Positions 1 through 9,832 of a DNA stretch of 45,128 bases are shown here, piece after piece. This DNA is from Opitutaceae bacterium. GTDB lineage: Bacteria > Verrucomicrobiota > Verrucomicrobiia > Opitutales > Opitutaceae. Below the pieces are notes generated by a model that was not told the DNA's origin, made no database searches, and saw nothing but the letters and a program-made list of their open reading frames with translations. Location of the stretch: positions 1-45,128 of the forward strand of contig JAUSID010000135.1 of the NCBI GenBank assembly GCA_030648295.1, in the 5' to 3' direction. The position numbers were made by a program, and so were the translations under genes. The first letter of the stretch is position 1; each line of letters begins with the position of its first letter.

Positions 1-37
1 GGTCTGGAAACAGGAACGGTTCTTGCTGACAGTCTGT

Positions 38-115
38 CGAAGGCCGGGCGTCGGCTCCTGCTGTAGTTGATTTGTTCACACCAACAACTTAAGCAGGAAT
101 CGCGCCCGGCCTTCG
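38..115. repeat. nested inverted repeat, possible structured RNA
   Basis: A 13-base arm CGAAGGCCGGGCG (38-50) is perfectly complementary to 103-115. Inside it CCTGCT (57-62) pairs with AGCAGG (92-97), and GTAGTTG can face CAACAAC. The stacked arms enclose an AT-richer loop. It could be a terminator, a mobile palindrome or a structured RNA; nothing in the sequence decides this. Confidence 0.5.
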
Positions 116-265
116 CCTCGCGTATGAATTTTCCGGGTTAGCCGGGAAATCGTGGAGCGCGCGCCGGTGCACGACACCAGCGAACACACTGTGCGTTCGC
201 AGCGGAGCAGAGTGTGCTAGTATCGATCTGGATCGTACCGATTCGCGACGATTTTGGGGAATCGT

Positions 266-408
266 GTACCGAGCGAAGCGACATCCGCCAATCGGTCATC
301 GGTCATCTAAAATCTGTCATTTGGAACACCGGCCAAATTCAATGGATTGGAAATTTCAAGATGCCCGATGCCAGATGCCCGATTGGCTGATGTCGCTTCG
401 CTCGGTAC
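266..408. repeat. 20-bp perfect inverted repeat with extended arms
   Basis: 266-285 (beginning GTACCGAGCGAAGCG) is the exact reverse complement of 389-408. The match continues imperfectly inward for about 20 more bases on each side through words such as CATCGG. The inner 70 bases are AT-richer. No coding support; a MITE-like or recombination-derived palindrome is possible. Confidence 0.65.
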
Positions 409-490
409 AAGATTTCCCCTTTGGTTGCGGCCGCAGGCCGCGTTGGGAAATTTCCCGGCTGGCCCTTGTCTGCAAGTCGCGAGGTTCGAC

Positions 491-592
491 CTGGGAGCGC
501 GGGCGGCCCGCCCCCACAGAATGGCGTATCCGATTTGCGGGCGCCACCCACGTTCGCCAAGGCTTCGGCGGGCGGGACGCCCGCGCTCCCAG
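491..592. repeat. REPIN-like inverted pair, family A
   Basis: Forward copy at 491-514 and reverse copy at 568-592, 53 bases apart. Each copy reads CTGGGAG followed by a palindrome GCGGGC-loop-GCCCGC, so GGAG lies at both outer ends. The family recurs at 7903, 8085-8243, 17915-17995, 19778-19867 and 39686, and degenerately at 1509. Confidence 0.75.
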
Positions 593-717
593 GTCACTCC
601 GCCACCATGTACTGCTCGAGCTTGCCGTCGGGCATGGTGAAGGTCCAAACCCGCAACGTTTTCTCGAGACCCGCCTTCGCCAAAGCGCTTCGGCGGGCAG
701 GCTGCCGACGGCCCGAG

Positions 718-1497
718 CTACTTCAACCGCAGCTCCGCCACGACGGGGAGGTGGTCCGACGCGATCGAATTGAGCACCTCGACCTTCACCGGCTGAACGG
801 TGGCCGCGGATACAAACACATAGTCGATCCGTTTCGTGGGCTTTGCCGCCGGGATCGTGAATCCGTCGCCGCGGCCGGCGACCTCCCACGCGTCCGTCAA
901 GAACCTCTTCAGCTTCTCGTATGTCCGCGACCCCGGCGTGCTGTTGAAGTCTCCGACGATGATGACCGGTGTACGGCCGGCCTTCTCGACCGCGTCTCTG
1001 ATTTCGTCCGCGTTGATCAGCCGCTCCGCATCGTCGGGCCGATAATCGATGTGCGTGTTCATGAACAGCACCTCGCGGCCGCCGACTTCAAGCATGATCT
1101 GCAAGAGTCCGCGCTGCTCGCCCGGCCGCAGCATTTTGTAATGTGTGTTCCGGGAGCTCCGGACGGGAAACCTCGTTAGCACGGCATTGCCGTATTCGCC
1201 ACCTTGGTACGGGATGTTGCGCTCGAACACGACGCGCATGCCGGTGAGCTTCGCGAGCTCGGCGGGCAGATCGCGGCGCTGGGTGCGTTCGCAGCCGCGA
1301 TCGACCTCCTGCAACCCGACCACGTCGGCCCGCGCGTCCGTGATCAGTCTGGCAATCCGTTCGAGATCGATCTTCCGGTCGATGCCTTCGCCGTGGTGGA
1401 TGTTGTAGGACATCACGCGCAGCGTCGCGGGGGTCGACGTTTGCGCGCCGAGCGGGGTGGCGGCGAGGACGAGAAGGAAGAACGAGCGTCGTAGCAT
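718..1497 (-). CDS. endonuclease/exonuclease/phosphatase family protein, secreted
   Basis: 259-residue member of the endonuclease/exonuclease/phosphatase (EEP) fold, which hydrolyses phosphodiester or phosphomonoester bonds with a divalent metal. Visible family motifs are RVMSYNIHHGEG near the N-terminus (metal-binding Asn), VVGLQEVDRG (catalytic Glu), the VGDFNSTPGS motif, and IDYVFVS and SDHLPVVAEL at the end (catalytic Asp-His). The chosen ATG gives a signal peptide (MLRRSFFLLVLAATPLGAQ), so the enzyme is probably exported; an upstream in-frame start would bury this peptide. The substrate cannot be read; nuclease, sphingomyelinase-like and phosphoinositide phosphatase members share these motifs. 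The gene stands alone, with a degenerate family A palindrome just upstream. Confidence 0.88.
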   Translation of the reverse strand: MLRRSFFLLVLAATPLGAQTSTPATLRVMSYNIHHGEGIDRKIDLERIARLITDARADVVGLQEVDRGCERTQRRDLPAELAKLTGMRVVFERNIPYQGGEYGNAVLTRFPVRSSRNTHYKMLRPGEQRGLLQIMLEVGGREVLFMNTHIDYRPDDAERLINADEIRDAVEKAGRTPVIIVGDFNSTPGSRTYEKLKRFLTDAWEVAGRGDGFTIPAAKPTKRIDYVFVSAATVQPVKVEVLNSIASDHLPVVAELRLK

Positions 1498-1508
1498 GAG
1501 CCAATACC

Positions 1509-1534
1509 TTGGGAGCGCGGCCGTGCGGCCGGCA
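1509..1534 (+). repeat. degenerate family A palindrome
   Basis: TTGGGAGCGCGG followed by a short loop and GGCCGGCA resembles the CTGGGAG-headed palindrome but has drifted. It lies 11 bases upstream of the minus-strand EEP gene start. Confidence 0.5.
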
Positions 1535-1676
1535 ATGCGGTAATTGTCTCGGAGCCGCACCCGTCGTTGGCAGACACGAATCGCCGCAATCTGGACGAAC
1601 ACACCTCGCTCTTGAAATTTCCGGCCGGTTTTAGGAACAATTCCAGCCGGTTTTGGAATGTCGCCGCTGCTTTGAA

Positions 1677-2351
1677 CTAGACCGGCCGGTGAACAAGGCT
1701 CTCAAGTTGAGAGTTGAAATCGCTGGTTGTCATGTTGTGCAGCATCCACACGACGTATGCTCCCCCGCCCGGCTGGGGGGTGCTTGTGCACCGTTCCACC
1801 TGCTGAATATCAGGCGCGTTAATTTCGAGCGCCGTCGAAGCCGCTTGGCGCCATTTTTTGCCGCTCGAATCAAGCAACCAAACGTCCAACACGTGGCGAC
1901 CGGGCGAAAACACAAACCCGGCGCTGGCTGGCAATGGGGAAAACAAGATCTCACGAGTTAGTGTTTCCTCCTTTCGCACGCTAAATGCCCGAAATGCTTC
2001 CATCGCCGGTGGAGCCAGCTCTTTGCCTAGCGCTAGTCGTTGTTCTGTGAGGATCGCGAACGCACGGAAGTCGAAGCGTCGCTTGTCTGGATTGGTCACC
2101 ACCAGCGCGACATTCTCAATGACACCCGGTCGGATTCCGCGATTCAAAAGCATCAGCTCCATCGAAATCGCCATCTCGCGCAGCCCCTCCGAGAATGGGT
2201 GTTTCGTAATTGTGGCTCTCCCTGTCGTTCGAACGTCCAATCTATATGATCGAAGGTAGTTGTGATAAAACACAAAGCTCGAAAGCCCCAAAGAAATGAC
2301 GGCGATCCAATTCTTCGTGAGGTAGTCTAGGACTTGGTGAACAATGTTCAT
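1677..2351 (-). CDS. membrane-anchored protein of unknown function
   Basis: 224 residues from the ATG at 2351; a TTG 42 bases upstream is the only other in-frame start noticed. One hydrophobic segment near residues 13-31 (WIAVISLGLSSFVFYH) suggests an N-terminal membrane anchor. The rest is a soluble domain with alternating hydrophobic stretches such as MAISMELMLLNRGIRPGVIENVALVV, which looks like a beta-sandwich. It is not recognised as a named family. It lies downstream of the TonB receptor on the same strand, but 560 bases of repeat-bearing DNA separate them, so co-transcription is doubtful. The codon choice looks less GC-extreme than its neighbours. Confidence 0.65.
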   Translation of the reverse strand: MNIVHQVLDYLTKNWIAVISLGLSSFVFYHNYLRSYRLDVRTTGRATITKHPFSEGLREMAISMELMLLNRGIRPGVIENVALVVTNPDKRRFDFRAFAILTEQRLALGKELAPPAMEAFRAFSVRKEETLTREILFSPLPASAGFVFSPGRHVLDVWLLDSSGKKWRQAASTALEINAPDIQQVERCTSTPQPGGGAYVVWMLHNMTTSDFNSQLESLVHRPV

Positions 2352-2911
2352 AGGATCGGGCGACTGCTCCCCGTTGTATGAGCCAATCGACAATCATTCA
2401 ACAATTGCCAAGCAGCCTGCTGGCACCTTGCAAGGGCTCTGAACCCGACCGGCAAGGGCAGTTCTGGCCAGTTTCCGGTCGTGCAGTTCGCCGTCGCCGG
2501 CCAGCGCTTCGCCGCGTGCAGCCGCAGGCCGGATGCTGGAACTCGCCGAGCCCGGCGTTGCCCATCGGCCGGTGATAGGTCCCCGCGGGCACCCCTCTCA
2601 AAAAGGGGACCTTCGATCTCGGGCGTTTGCGTCTGGATCCCCTCTCGAGCCGGATCGATTCAGTGGACAACCGCGAATGAACGCGAATGGACGCAAATTC
2701 CAGAGGACGAGGGAGAGAATTGCCCAAGTGAAACCATGGTCACCGTTTGGTTGATCGTTTCCATGATCCCAAAGACGCCCTTTCCATTCGCGTGAATTGG
2801 CGTCTATTCGCGGTTGAACTGAGCTGTTCCGGCTCCAGAGGGGTGGCGCGAAGCAACGGGGTGTGATCGTACGACCGCGGCACGTGTCCCTTGCGCTCGT
2901 CCGGCGAAAAC
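2352..2911. other. 560-base gap with low-complexity inverted arms
   Basis: No gene supported. It contains a hairpin near 2589-2611 (CCCCT with AGGGG) and the complementary arms at 2661-2702 and 2781-2822. The remaining sequence shows only short repeat-like words. Confidence 0.55.
2661..2822. repeat. complementary low-complexity arms (CGCGAATGGA word)
   Basis: The left arm repeats a roughly 10-base word (CGCGAATGAA, CGCGAATGGA, CGCAAAT). The right arm at 2781-2822 carries the reverse complement (CCATTCGCG, CTATTCGCGG). The same word recurs as a single arm at 14928-14957. It lies between two minus-strand genes. Confidence 0.65.
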
Positions 2912-5900
2912 CTACAGCCGCGTCGTCAGCGTCAATGTCCAGCTCAGCGGCTGCTTCAGCGCGTGGTACCGTGGCACGGATTCGCGGGCGGGGGACGTGT
3001 AATCGTTGTTGAGCGGCCGCATCAAGTGCGCGCCCTGCGCGGTCGACGAGTAGGCGGGCCCGCGATCGTTGAGCAGATTGTTGATTACGAGGTTGGCCTG
3101 AAGCTCGCGACGGTTCCGGAACCGCCACGTATAGCCAGCGGTGCCGGTCACGATGACATAGGTGTCCGGCGTGTAGGCGGGCGTGTAGGCGTCGACGGTC
3201 GGATCATCGATCGCGACACGCGGGTTGTTCGGATTCGGGATCGTATCCTCGACGCGCGACCAGAAGATCTGGTGGCCGCGATAACGCGCGCCTGCACCGA
3301 ACCGCAGCCCCTTCAGCCGGCCGGTCTGGATGGTGTAATCCCCAAACACGTTCGCGACCGGCTGATCCTGCTGGAGCCGTTTCCCATCCACGATGTTGCG
3401 GCGGAAGCTGTAGATGTTGTTGTAGGCGTTGGTGGCACTGGCGGCATCGGACGATTGCTGGTTGACGGGAATCGAATCGTCCACCCGCGCGACGCCGTCG
3501 GAACCGATGATCACGCCGGCGTCATTCGCGATCTGCCGGAAAATCTCACCGTTCCGGTCGATGTAGGCGCGGACGTCAGGGTATGCGCCTTCCTCATACA
3601 GGCGCGGGAAACCAATGTTGCCGGTGAGCCGAAATGCCCGCGTCGGATTAAAGGTGACCTCGATTTCGTAGCCCGAGCCGCTGCGCGTACGGGTGTCCCG
3701 ATACTGGTTCGGCAGCCGGCCCATGCCGCGGATGTTGCGGCCGGTGGAGCTGCGATCGCCGATGACGTTCGCATCGTAGAGCGTATTGAAAAATCCGGGA
3801 CCATCCTGCGGGATGGTGTTGTTCACCTCCTCGGTCGTGTAGTAGACGAAGTGCAGGTTGAGCCGGTTTTCGAACAGCTCCATGCGCAGCGAATAATCGA
3901 GCCCCGTCGCGATCGTTGGCGAGAGCTGGCTGCCATCGATCCGGACGATCGAACCCGGTGGATTGAACGTCTCGGCGAAGTTGACCGCGGGGTTGAGCCA
4001 GTTCGCCACGTGGAAGACAGTGCCGATCGAGCGGGTCACCTGCTTTCCTTTCACCGGCGGCGGGTTGAAATCGTCCTTGAACCGCACGTCCGCATACTGC
4101 GGTTCGCGCGTGCCCGTGCCGGCCTGACGCGGACGGATCGCCGCCTCCTGCGTCGGGCCGACGACGCGGCCCTGCGCATCGAGCGGCGTGTAGGTGAAGG
4201 ACGCAAAATCGTCCGGTGCCGGTGGCCGCAGGATCCGGTAGGTCGCCGGCCAGTCGAGCGGGTAATCGCCCTGGTGGATTTGCTGCTCGGTCTTGAAGAA
4301 ATACGAGTCGCGGCGCACGGCGCCGAGCACGACCCAGCGGCCGCGGAGGAACTTCGCATTCAGCGACGCGAGCGCGTAGTTGAATTTGTTCGTGTTGATG
4401 TTCTGCGTGTCGCGCCGATCCGCCTCGATCGCCCAAAGGGGAGTGATCGTCTCGCGCGTGTTGGTGTTCGGATCGAAATACGTGATGGGCTGGCCGGAAA
4501 GATCCGGTGTCGGCCGGCTCGTGTTGTTCCAGTAACGTCGGATCCGAATCCGCTGGTTGCTGAACGCCCACATGCGGTGGTCATCGCCGCGCGCGACACT
4601 CAGGTAGCGATGATCGCTCGTGTTCTCGCTGTGGTTGGAGCCGCCGAGCGAGTTGAGCGTGAAATGACCGAAGCGGGTCGGCCACACGTACGCGATTGCG
4701 CCGCGGGCGTTGTTTTCGGCAAAGGTGCGGAAGCCGCGCATGAACTGGCCGTCGCCATAGGGCACCAGAAAGTTTGGATTCGGTTGTCCATCCGGCAGCA
4801 CGCGGTTGATGTCGATGTAGATGTTCGGGAGGTCCCGGTTGGGTTCACCGTTTGTACGGGCCGCCGTGCGGTTGATGTCACCGGCGAGTTCGACGTGCAG
4901 GTTGCCCCAGCGCTGGTGAAACGTGACCTGCAGATCCTTGAACCGCTGGGCGAGAATCGGCAGATCGGGCGACAGCGTGAATTCCTCCGGCGGCCGGCGG
5001 AATTCGGAGAAACGCTCCGCGTTGGCGAAGCGATCGGCCGGAACGTTCATGTCGTAGAGCAGGTTTCCGCCCGCGGTGTTGAACGAGACGTTGCCGGCGT
5101 TCGCATACGTGTAGCCGGCAATTGGCGTGGTCGCGGTGTTGCCGCCGGCCACCGTGATCGGATCGTTCTGGTAATTGAAGACGACGTCCGGCGCGACCGA
5201 CCACTGGTACACGAAGTAGTTTGCGCCGCGGCGGTTGAGCCCGCGCGCGTTTGCGTCCGACGGCAGCGTGGCGACCGCGCGCGGCGCGTTAAACGTCGTG
5301 CCGTCCCAGCCGGAGAACCGATCGTTCATGAACGTCACGGCGGACTGGCGCGAATTGGTGCCGTACTCGCCTTCGACGCGAAGCTCGCCATCGCGCCACG
5401 GCTTGAACGTCGTGGTTACGAACGCGGCCTTGCGCTTGTCGAAATCCTTCAGCCGCCAGCCTCCGGCATCGCCCCAGACGCCCGCCGCGCGCACGGCGAA
5501 CTTGTCGCTCAGCGGCTGGTTGACGTCGACGGTGGTGCGGTAGTTGTCCCACGAGCCGACGCCAAACTGGACCTGCCGGATTGGCCGGTTTGTCTGCGCG
5601 CGCTTGGTGGTGGAGGAACTGATACCGCCGAGCGAACCGTTGCCGAAGAGCACCGCGTTCGGGCCGCGGCCGAAGTCGTACCGCTCGAGGTTGTACGAGT
5701 CACCATTGTTGAACTGCGGGAAGAAATTCCGCTGCGGCCGGCCGCCACCCGAGCCGCGCACGGTGTATTGGATCGGGCTGAAGAAGAAATTCTGCTGACC
5801 GTTGTCGACTGCGACCGTGCTCGAGGTCGTCCACTCGGCTGCACTTTGCAGGTCGGTGAGGTTGAGCGCGTCGATGAATTCGCGCGTGATGACCGAGTAG

Positions 5901-6166
5901 GCGACGGGCGTGTCGCGCAGATCGCTCGAGAGCCGGCCGCCTGCCATCGAACTCGCCGCGGCAAAACCGGTGTCGCGATCCATGTTCACCTCGAACGGCG
6001 AGAGTTGCACGGCATCGCCACCCGGCAGCGGCGGCTTTTTCACCGTGTTCTCGGGTGGTGGAGGCGCGACCGTTTGGGCGAGGCCGGCGGAGGCGAGCGC
6101 GAACAAGACGCGCACGAAGGCGGGGCGGGCGCGCGGAAATGCGCGGCGGACGCAGCGAGTGGTCAT
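2912..6166 (-). CDS. TonB-dependent outer-membrane receptor
   Basis: 1084 residues from the ATG at 6166, which gives a basic N-terminus and a hydrophobic signal segment ending near AQTVAPPP. A Pro-rich linker and the TonB-box-like stretch VQLSPFEV follow. The plug domain (about residues 65-200) is recognisable from LRDTPVAYSVITREFIDAL, RYDFGRGPNAVLFG and GSLGGIS. The remaining 850 residues are aromatic-rich alternating strands typical of the 22-strand barrel. The role is energy-dependent uptake of a large or scarce ligand across the outer membrane, driven by TonB-ExbB-ExbD. The ligand cannot be read. It is longer than usual siderophore receptors, as is common for Opitutaceae-type receptors. 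No transporter or enzyme neighbour indicates a substrate. Confidence 0.92.
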   Translation of the reverse strand: MTTRCVRRAFPRARPAFVRVLFALASAGLAQTVAPPPPENTVKKPPLPGGDAVQLSPFEVNMDRDTGFAAASSMAGGRLSSDLRDTPVAYSVITREFIDALNLTDLQSAAEWTTSSTVAVDNGQQNFFFSPIQYTVRGSGGGRPQRNFFPQFNNGDSYNLERYDFGRGPNAVLFGNGSLGGISSSTTKRAQTNRPIRQVQFGVGSWDNYRTTVDVNQPLSDKFAVRAAGVWGDAGGWRLKDFDKRKAAFVTTTFKPWRDGELRVEGEYGTNSRQSAVTFMNDRFSGWDGTTFNAPRAVATLPSDANARGLNRRGANYFVYQWSVAPDVVFNYQNDPITVAGGNTATTPIAGYTYANAGNVSFNTAGGNLLYDMNVPADRFANAERFSEFRRPPEEFTLSPDLPILAQRFKDLQVTFHQRWGNLHVELAGDINRTAARTNGEPNRDLPNIYIDINRVLPDGQPNPNFLVPYGDGQFMRGFRTFAENNARGAIAYVWPTRFGHFTLNSLGGSNHSENTSDHRYLSVARGDDHRMWAFSNQRIRIRRYWNNTSRPTPDLSGQPITYFDPNTNTRETITPLWAIEADRRDTQNINTNKFNYALASLNAKFLRGRWVVLGAVRRDSYFFKTEQQIHQGDYPLDWPATYRILRPPAPDDFASFTYTPLDAQGRVVGPTQEAAIRPRQAGTGTREPQYADVRFKDDFNPPPVKGKQVTRSIGTVFHVANWLNPAVNFAETFNPPGSIVRIDGSQLSPTIATGLDYSLRMELFENRLNLHFVYYTTEEVNNTIPQDGPGFFNTLYDANVIGDRSSTGRNIRGMGRLPNQYRDTRTRSGSGYEIEVTFNPTRAFRLTGNIGFPRLYEEGAYPDVRAYIDRNGEIFRQIANDAGVIIGSDGVARVDDSIPVNQQSSDAASATNAYNNIYSFRRNIVDGKRLQQDQPVANVFGDYTIQTGRLKGLRFGAGARYRGHQIFWSRVEDTIPNPNNPRVAIDDPTVDAYTPAYTPDTYVIVTGTAGYTWRFRNRRELQANLVINNLLNDRGPAYSSTAQGAHLMRPLNNDYTSPARESVPRYHALKQPLSWTLTLTTRL

Positions 6167-6337
6167 GGCGGGGTTCCGACGGGTTCGCGCGGAAGACGCG
6201 AGTTGCCCGGTGAGGGGTGGCGGCAAGTTGCATGCTGTTGTGGTTCCGCGCTAGTAAAAAAGCGCGGCACTGCGCTCCCGGCCAAAAGCTCCGCTTGCCA
6301 GTGTCCGCCGCGACGCCAAGCGTGGGGGCCCTCTGGC

Positions 6338-7900
<1,563 letters not shown>

Positions 7901-7902
7901 CC

Positions 7903-7928
7903 CTGGGAGCGCGGGCGTCCCGCCCGCA
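7903..7928 (+). repeat. family A palindrome (forward) behind cimA
   Basis: CTGGGAG header and GCGGGCG-TCC-CGCCCGC palindrome begin 2 bases after the cimA stop. It faces the reverse-oriented array at 8085-8243 across the convergent cimA/prenyl synthase junction. Confidence 0.75.
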
Positions 7929-8084
7929 ACGTTGGTACCTACAATTTCATTGTGGCGTCCTCCGCCGAGCATTCGGCCTTCTCTGCCCTGAGTGCGCCAA
8001 GGGCCCGCATGTTCAACTGTAATTAGCAACCTGCAAGACTCCGCCTCTCGCTGTCTCACCCACGAATTGAGTATTCGCCGGACT

Positions 8085-8243
8085 TGCGGGCGAGACGCCC
8101 GCGCTCCCGGGACGGAGAAGTTCCGACGCATGAACGCTCGGTACAACACTTGCGGGCGGGACGCCCGCGCTCCCAGGGTGGAGAAAATCCGACGTGGATG
8201 CACTCGGTACATCCATTGCGGGCGAGACGCCTGCGCTCCCAGG
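8085..8243 (-). repeat. three-unit, 66-bp tandem array of family A palindromes
   Basis: Three reverse-oriented copies start at 8085, 8151 and 8217, exactly 66 bases apart. The 39-base spacers between them are also similar (shared GGAGAA, TCCGACG, CTCGGTAC words), so the whole 66-base unit was duplicated. The array ends 22 bases from the prenyl synthase stop. With the forward copy at 7903 it fills the 365-base convergent gap, which has no gene. Confidence 0.8.
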
Positions 8244-8265
8244 ACGGAGCCCGCGCGGTCTCAAA

Positions 8266-9189
8266 CTACTTCGAACGCCCGGCCATCGATTCGATCAGCG
8301 CGTGCAGGAATTCCCGCTTGCCGGGGAGAAGGTCGAGGGCGGCGCGCGCGGCTTGCGTGTGCTCGGCGGCAATCCGCCGCGATGACGCGAGCCCGTGCAG
8401 CCTAACGTACGTCGTCTTGCCCGACTTCGCGTCCTTGCCCGCGGTCTTGCCCAGCGTCGCGCTGTCGGCCGTCGCATCCAGCACGTCGTCGATGATCTGA
8501 AATGCGAGCCCGAGGTGGCGGCCGGTACGGCGCAGCGTGTCGATTCCGGCGTTGTCCGCTCCTCCGATGATTCCGCCCATGACCAGCGCCGCCTCGATCA
8601 TCGCCGCGGTCTTGTTCAGGTGGATGAATTCGAGTTCCTCTTTCGTCGCGTCGGATTTTTTCTCGGCCAGCAGATCCTCCATCTGGCCACCGATCAGCCG
8701 GCGGCTGCCCGCGGCATCCGCGAGTTCGCGGCACAGCGCCCCGGCCAGGGCCGGATTGGCCGTGTAGTTCGTGGCCAGCAGCGCAAAGGCCTGCGTCAGC
8801 AACGCGTCGCCCGCCAGAAGGGCGGTCGCTTCGTCAAAGGCCTTGTGCGCCGTCGGCCGCCCGCGCCGCAGGTCGTCGTTGTCCATGCACGGCAGATAGT
8901 CGTGGATCAGCGAGTAGGTGTGGACACACTCGATCGCGATCGCGGCGGGCAACGCGGAGTCGTCGGACGCGCCGAACAGTTCCGCCGCGCCCAGCAGCAA
9001 AACCGGGCGCAGCCGCTTGCCGCCCGCCTGGAGACTGTAGCGCATCGCTTCATGCAGCCGTCGCGGCCGCGTGTCGCCTGGAGGCAGATACACATCGATG
9101 CCGCGCTCGATGCGGCGAACGTGACGTTGAAGCTCGGCGGGAAAATCCATCTTCAGGTCCGCGAGTAGCGCCGTGTTCGTGCCCGCCAT
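8266..9189 (-). CDS. polyprenyl (farnesyl/geranylgeranyl) diphosphate synthase
   Basis: 307 residues; class I trans-prenyltransferase that extends allylic diphosphates with isopentenyl diphosphate for quinones, undecaprenyl carrier or carotenoids. GGKRLRPVLLL (57-67) binds diphosphate. The second Asp-rich motif is IIDDVLD (Asp234, Asp235, Asp238), and GGQMEDL is typical of IspA-like enzymes. The first Asp-rich motif reads HDYLPCMDNDD: position 98, normally the second Asp, is Tyr (codon TAT), while Asp97 and Asp103 remain. That could lower metal affinity or be a lineage variant. Start: ATG at 9189; a second in-frame ATG at 9150 is possible. Convergent with cimA, divergent from the FmdB-like gene. 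Chain length cannot be set from sequence alone. Confidence 0.9.
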   Translation of the reverse strand: MAGTNTALLADLKMDFPAELQRHVRRIERGIDVYLPPGDTRPRRLHEAMRYSLQAGGKRLRPVLLLGAAELFGASDDSALPAAIAIECVHTYSLIHDYLPCMDNDDLRRGRPTAHKAFDEATALLAGDALLTQAFALLATNYTANPALAGALCRELADAAGSRRLIGGQMEDLLAEKKSDATKEELEFIHLNKTAAMIEAALVMGGIIGGADNAGIDTLRRTGRHLGLAFQIIDDVLDATADSATLGKTAGKDAKSGKTTYVRLHGLASSRRIAAEHTQAARAALDLLPGKREFLHALIESMAGRSK

Positions 9190-9422
9190 CAAACAATTTC
9201 CGGCGGTGCGCTTGTCCCCGTCCGAATCGTCCACGGCGGGGACCGGGCGCTGCCTCCCGGGCGACAAATGCTCCGCCCCTGGTTTTGGCAGAAGCTCCGC
9301 ATCCAGGCGGTGCACCGGCCACTCACGCGATCCAGAAGCCCGGAACGGCCGCGCCGGTGGCGCCGATTTTTTCCGCACTCGCCAAGCTCCGCCCCAATGC
9401 CCATAAGGCCGCGTTTCCATCC

Positions 9423-9821
9423 ATGCCCACCTACGAGTACGTTTGCCAGAAATGCGGTCATGCATTCGAGGCGTTTCAGTCGATGCGGGACGAGCCGCTC
9501 AAGAAATGTCCGGAGTGCAGGAAACCCGCCTTGAAACGGCTGGTCGGCAGCGGAGCGGGGCTGATTTTCAAGGGCACCGGCTTCTATATCACCGATTACA
9601 AGAACAAGGGTGGCGGCAATAAAGAAGGCGGCGAGGGGAAGGGCAGCGAGGGGAAGAGTGGCGAGGGGAAGAGTGGCGAGGGGACGGGCGGCGAGGGCAA
9701 GGGCGGCGAGGGGAAGCCGGCGGAGTCGAAGCCGGCCGAGAAAAAATCTTCCTCGGAGTCGAAGCCCGCTTCTGATTCAAAGTCGGGCGGCGGTTCGAAA
9801 CCGTCGCCCCGTTCAGCCTAA
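9423..9821 (+). CDS. FmdB-family zinc ribbon protein with repeat tail
   Basis: 132 residues. The first 55 form the FmdB-type zinc ribbon (PTYEYVCQKCGHAFE, then KKCPEC) with four metal-binding cysteines (Cys8, Cys11, Cys29, Cys32), followed by the family's GSGAGLIFKGTGFYITDY segment. The family is often annotated as putative regulatory, without an assigned reaction. From residue 60 the protein is low complexity: six 5-residue units (GEGKG or SGEGK type), then a Lys/Glu/Ser/Pro tail, probably disordered. The start is the ATG at 9423, where family homology begins. Only 11 bases separate it from the next gene, so the two are likely co-transcribed. Confidence 0.88.
   Translation: MPTYEYVCQKCGHAFEAFQSMRDEPLKKCPECRKPALKRLVGSGAGLIFKGTGFYITDYKNKGGGNKEGGEGKGSEGKSGEGKSGEGTGGEGKGGEGKPAESKPAEKKSSSESKPASDSKSGGGSKPSPRSA
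9630..9719 (+). repeat. six 15-bp tandem repeats inside the FmdB-like gene
   Basis: Six contiguous 15-base units near GGCGAGGGGAAGAGT, with a few substitutions, encode the Gly/Glu/Lys tail. The unit length keeps the frame, so copy number could vary without breaking the gene. Confidence 0.85.
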
Positions 9822-9832
9822 AGAAAATTTCC

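Larger units (their letters stand above)
1..717. other. gene-free left end, rich in inverted repeats
   Basis: No convincing gene is seen; open frames here are short, overlap on both strands and read repeat-derived peptides. The stretch holds a nested hairpin (38-115), a further hairpin whose arms include CACACT and AGTGTG (about 185-220), a 20-bp perfect inverted repeat (266-285 and 389-408), and one inverted pair of the GGAG-headed palindrome (491-514 and 568-592). Around 667-702 lies another stem (CCCGCC with GGCGGG), just downstream of the minus-strand enzyme ending at 718, where it could help end transcription. Confidence 0.6.

Noticed and set aside
264-1179. Overlapping open frames on both strands at the left end
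   Set aside because: Their translations are made of repeat-derived peptides (LGARASRP, FAKASAGG types) or are antisense to the EEP gene.
2891-6337. Very long open frame on the plus strand joined in frame to cimA
   Set aside because: It runs antisense to a convincing TonB receptor gene; the Arg/Val-rich translation has no family features. It reflects GC-rich codon bias. cimA starts at 6338.
8085-8243. CRISPR-like array
   Set aside because: Only three units, the repeats are strong GC palindromes found all over the window, the spacers resemble each other, and no cas gene is present.
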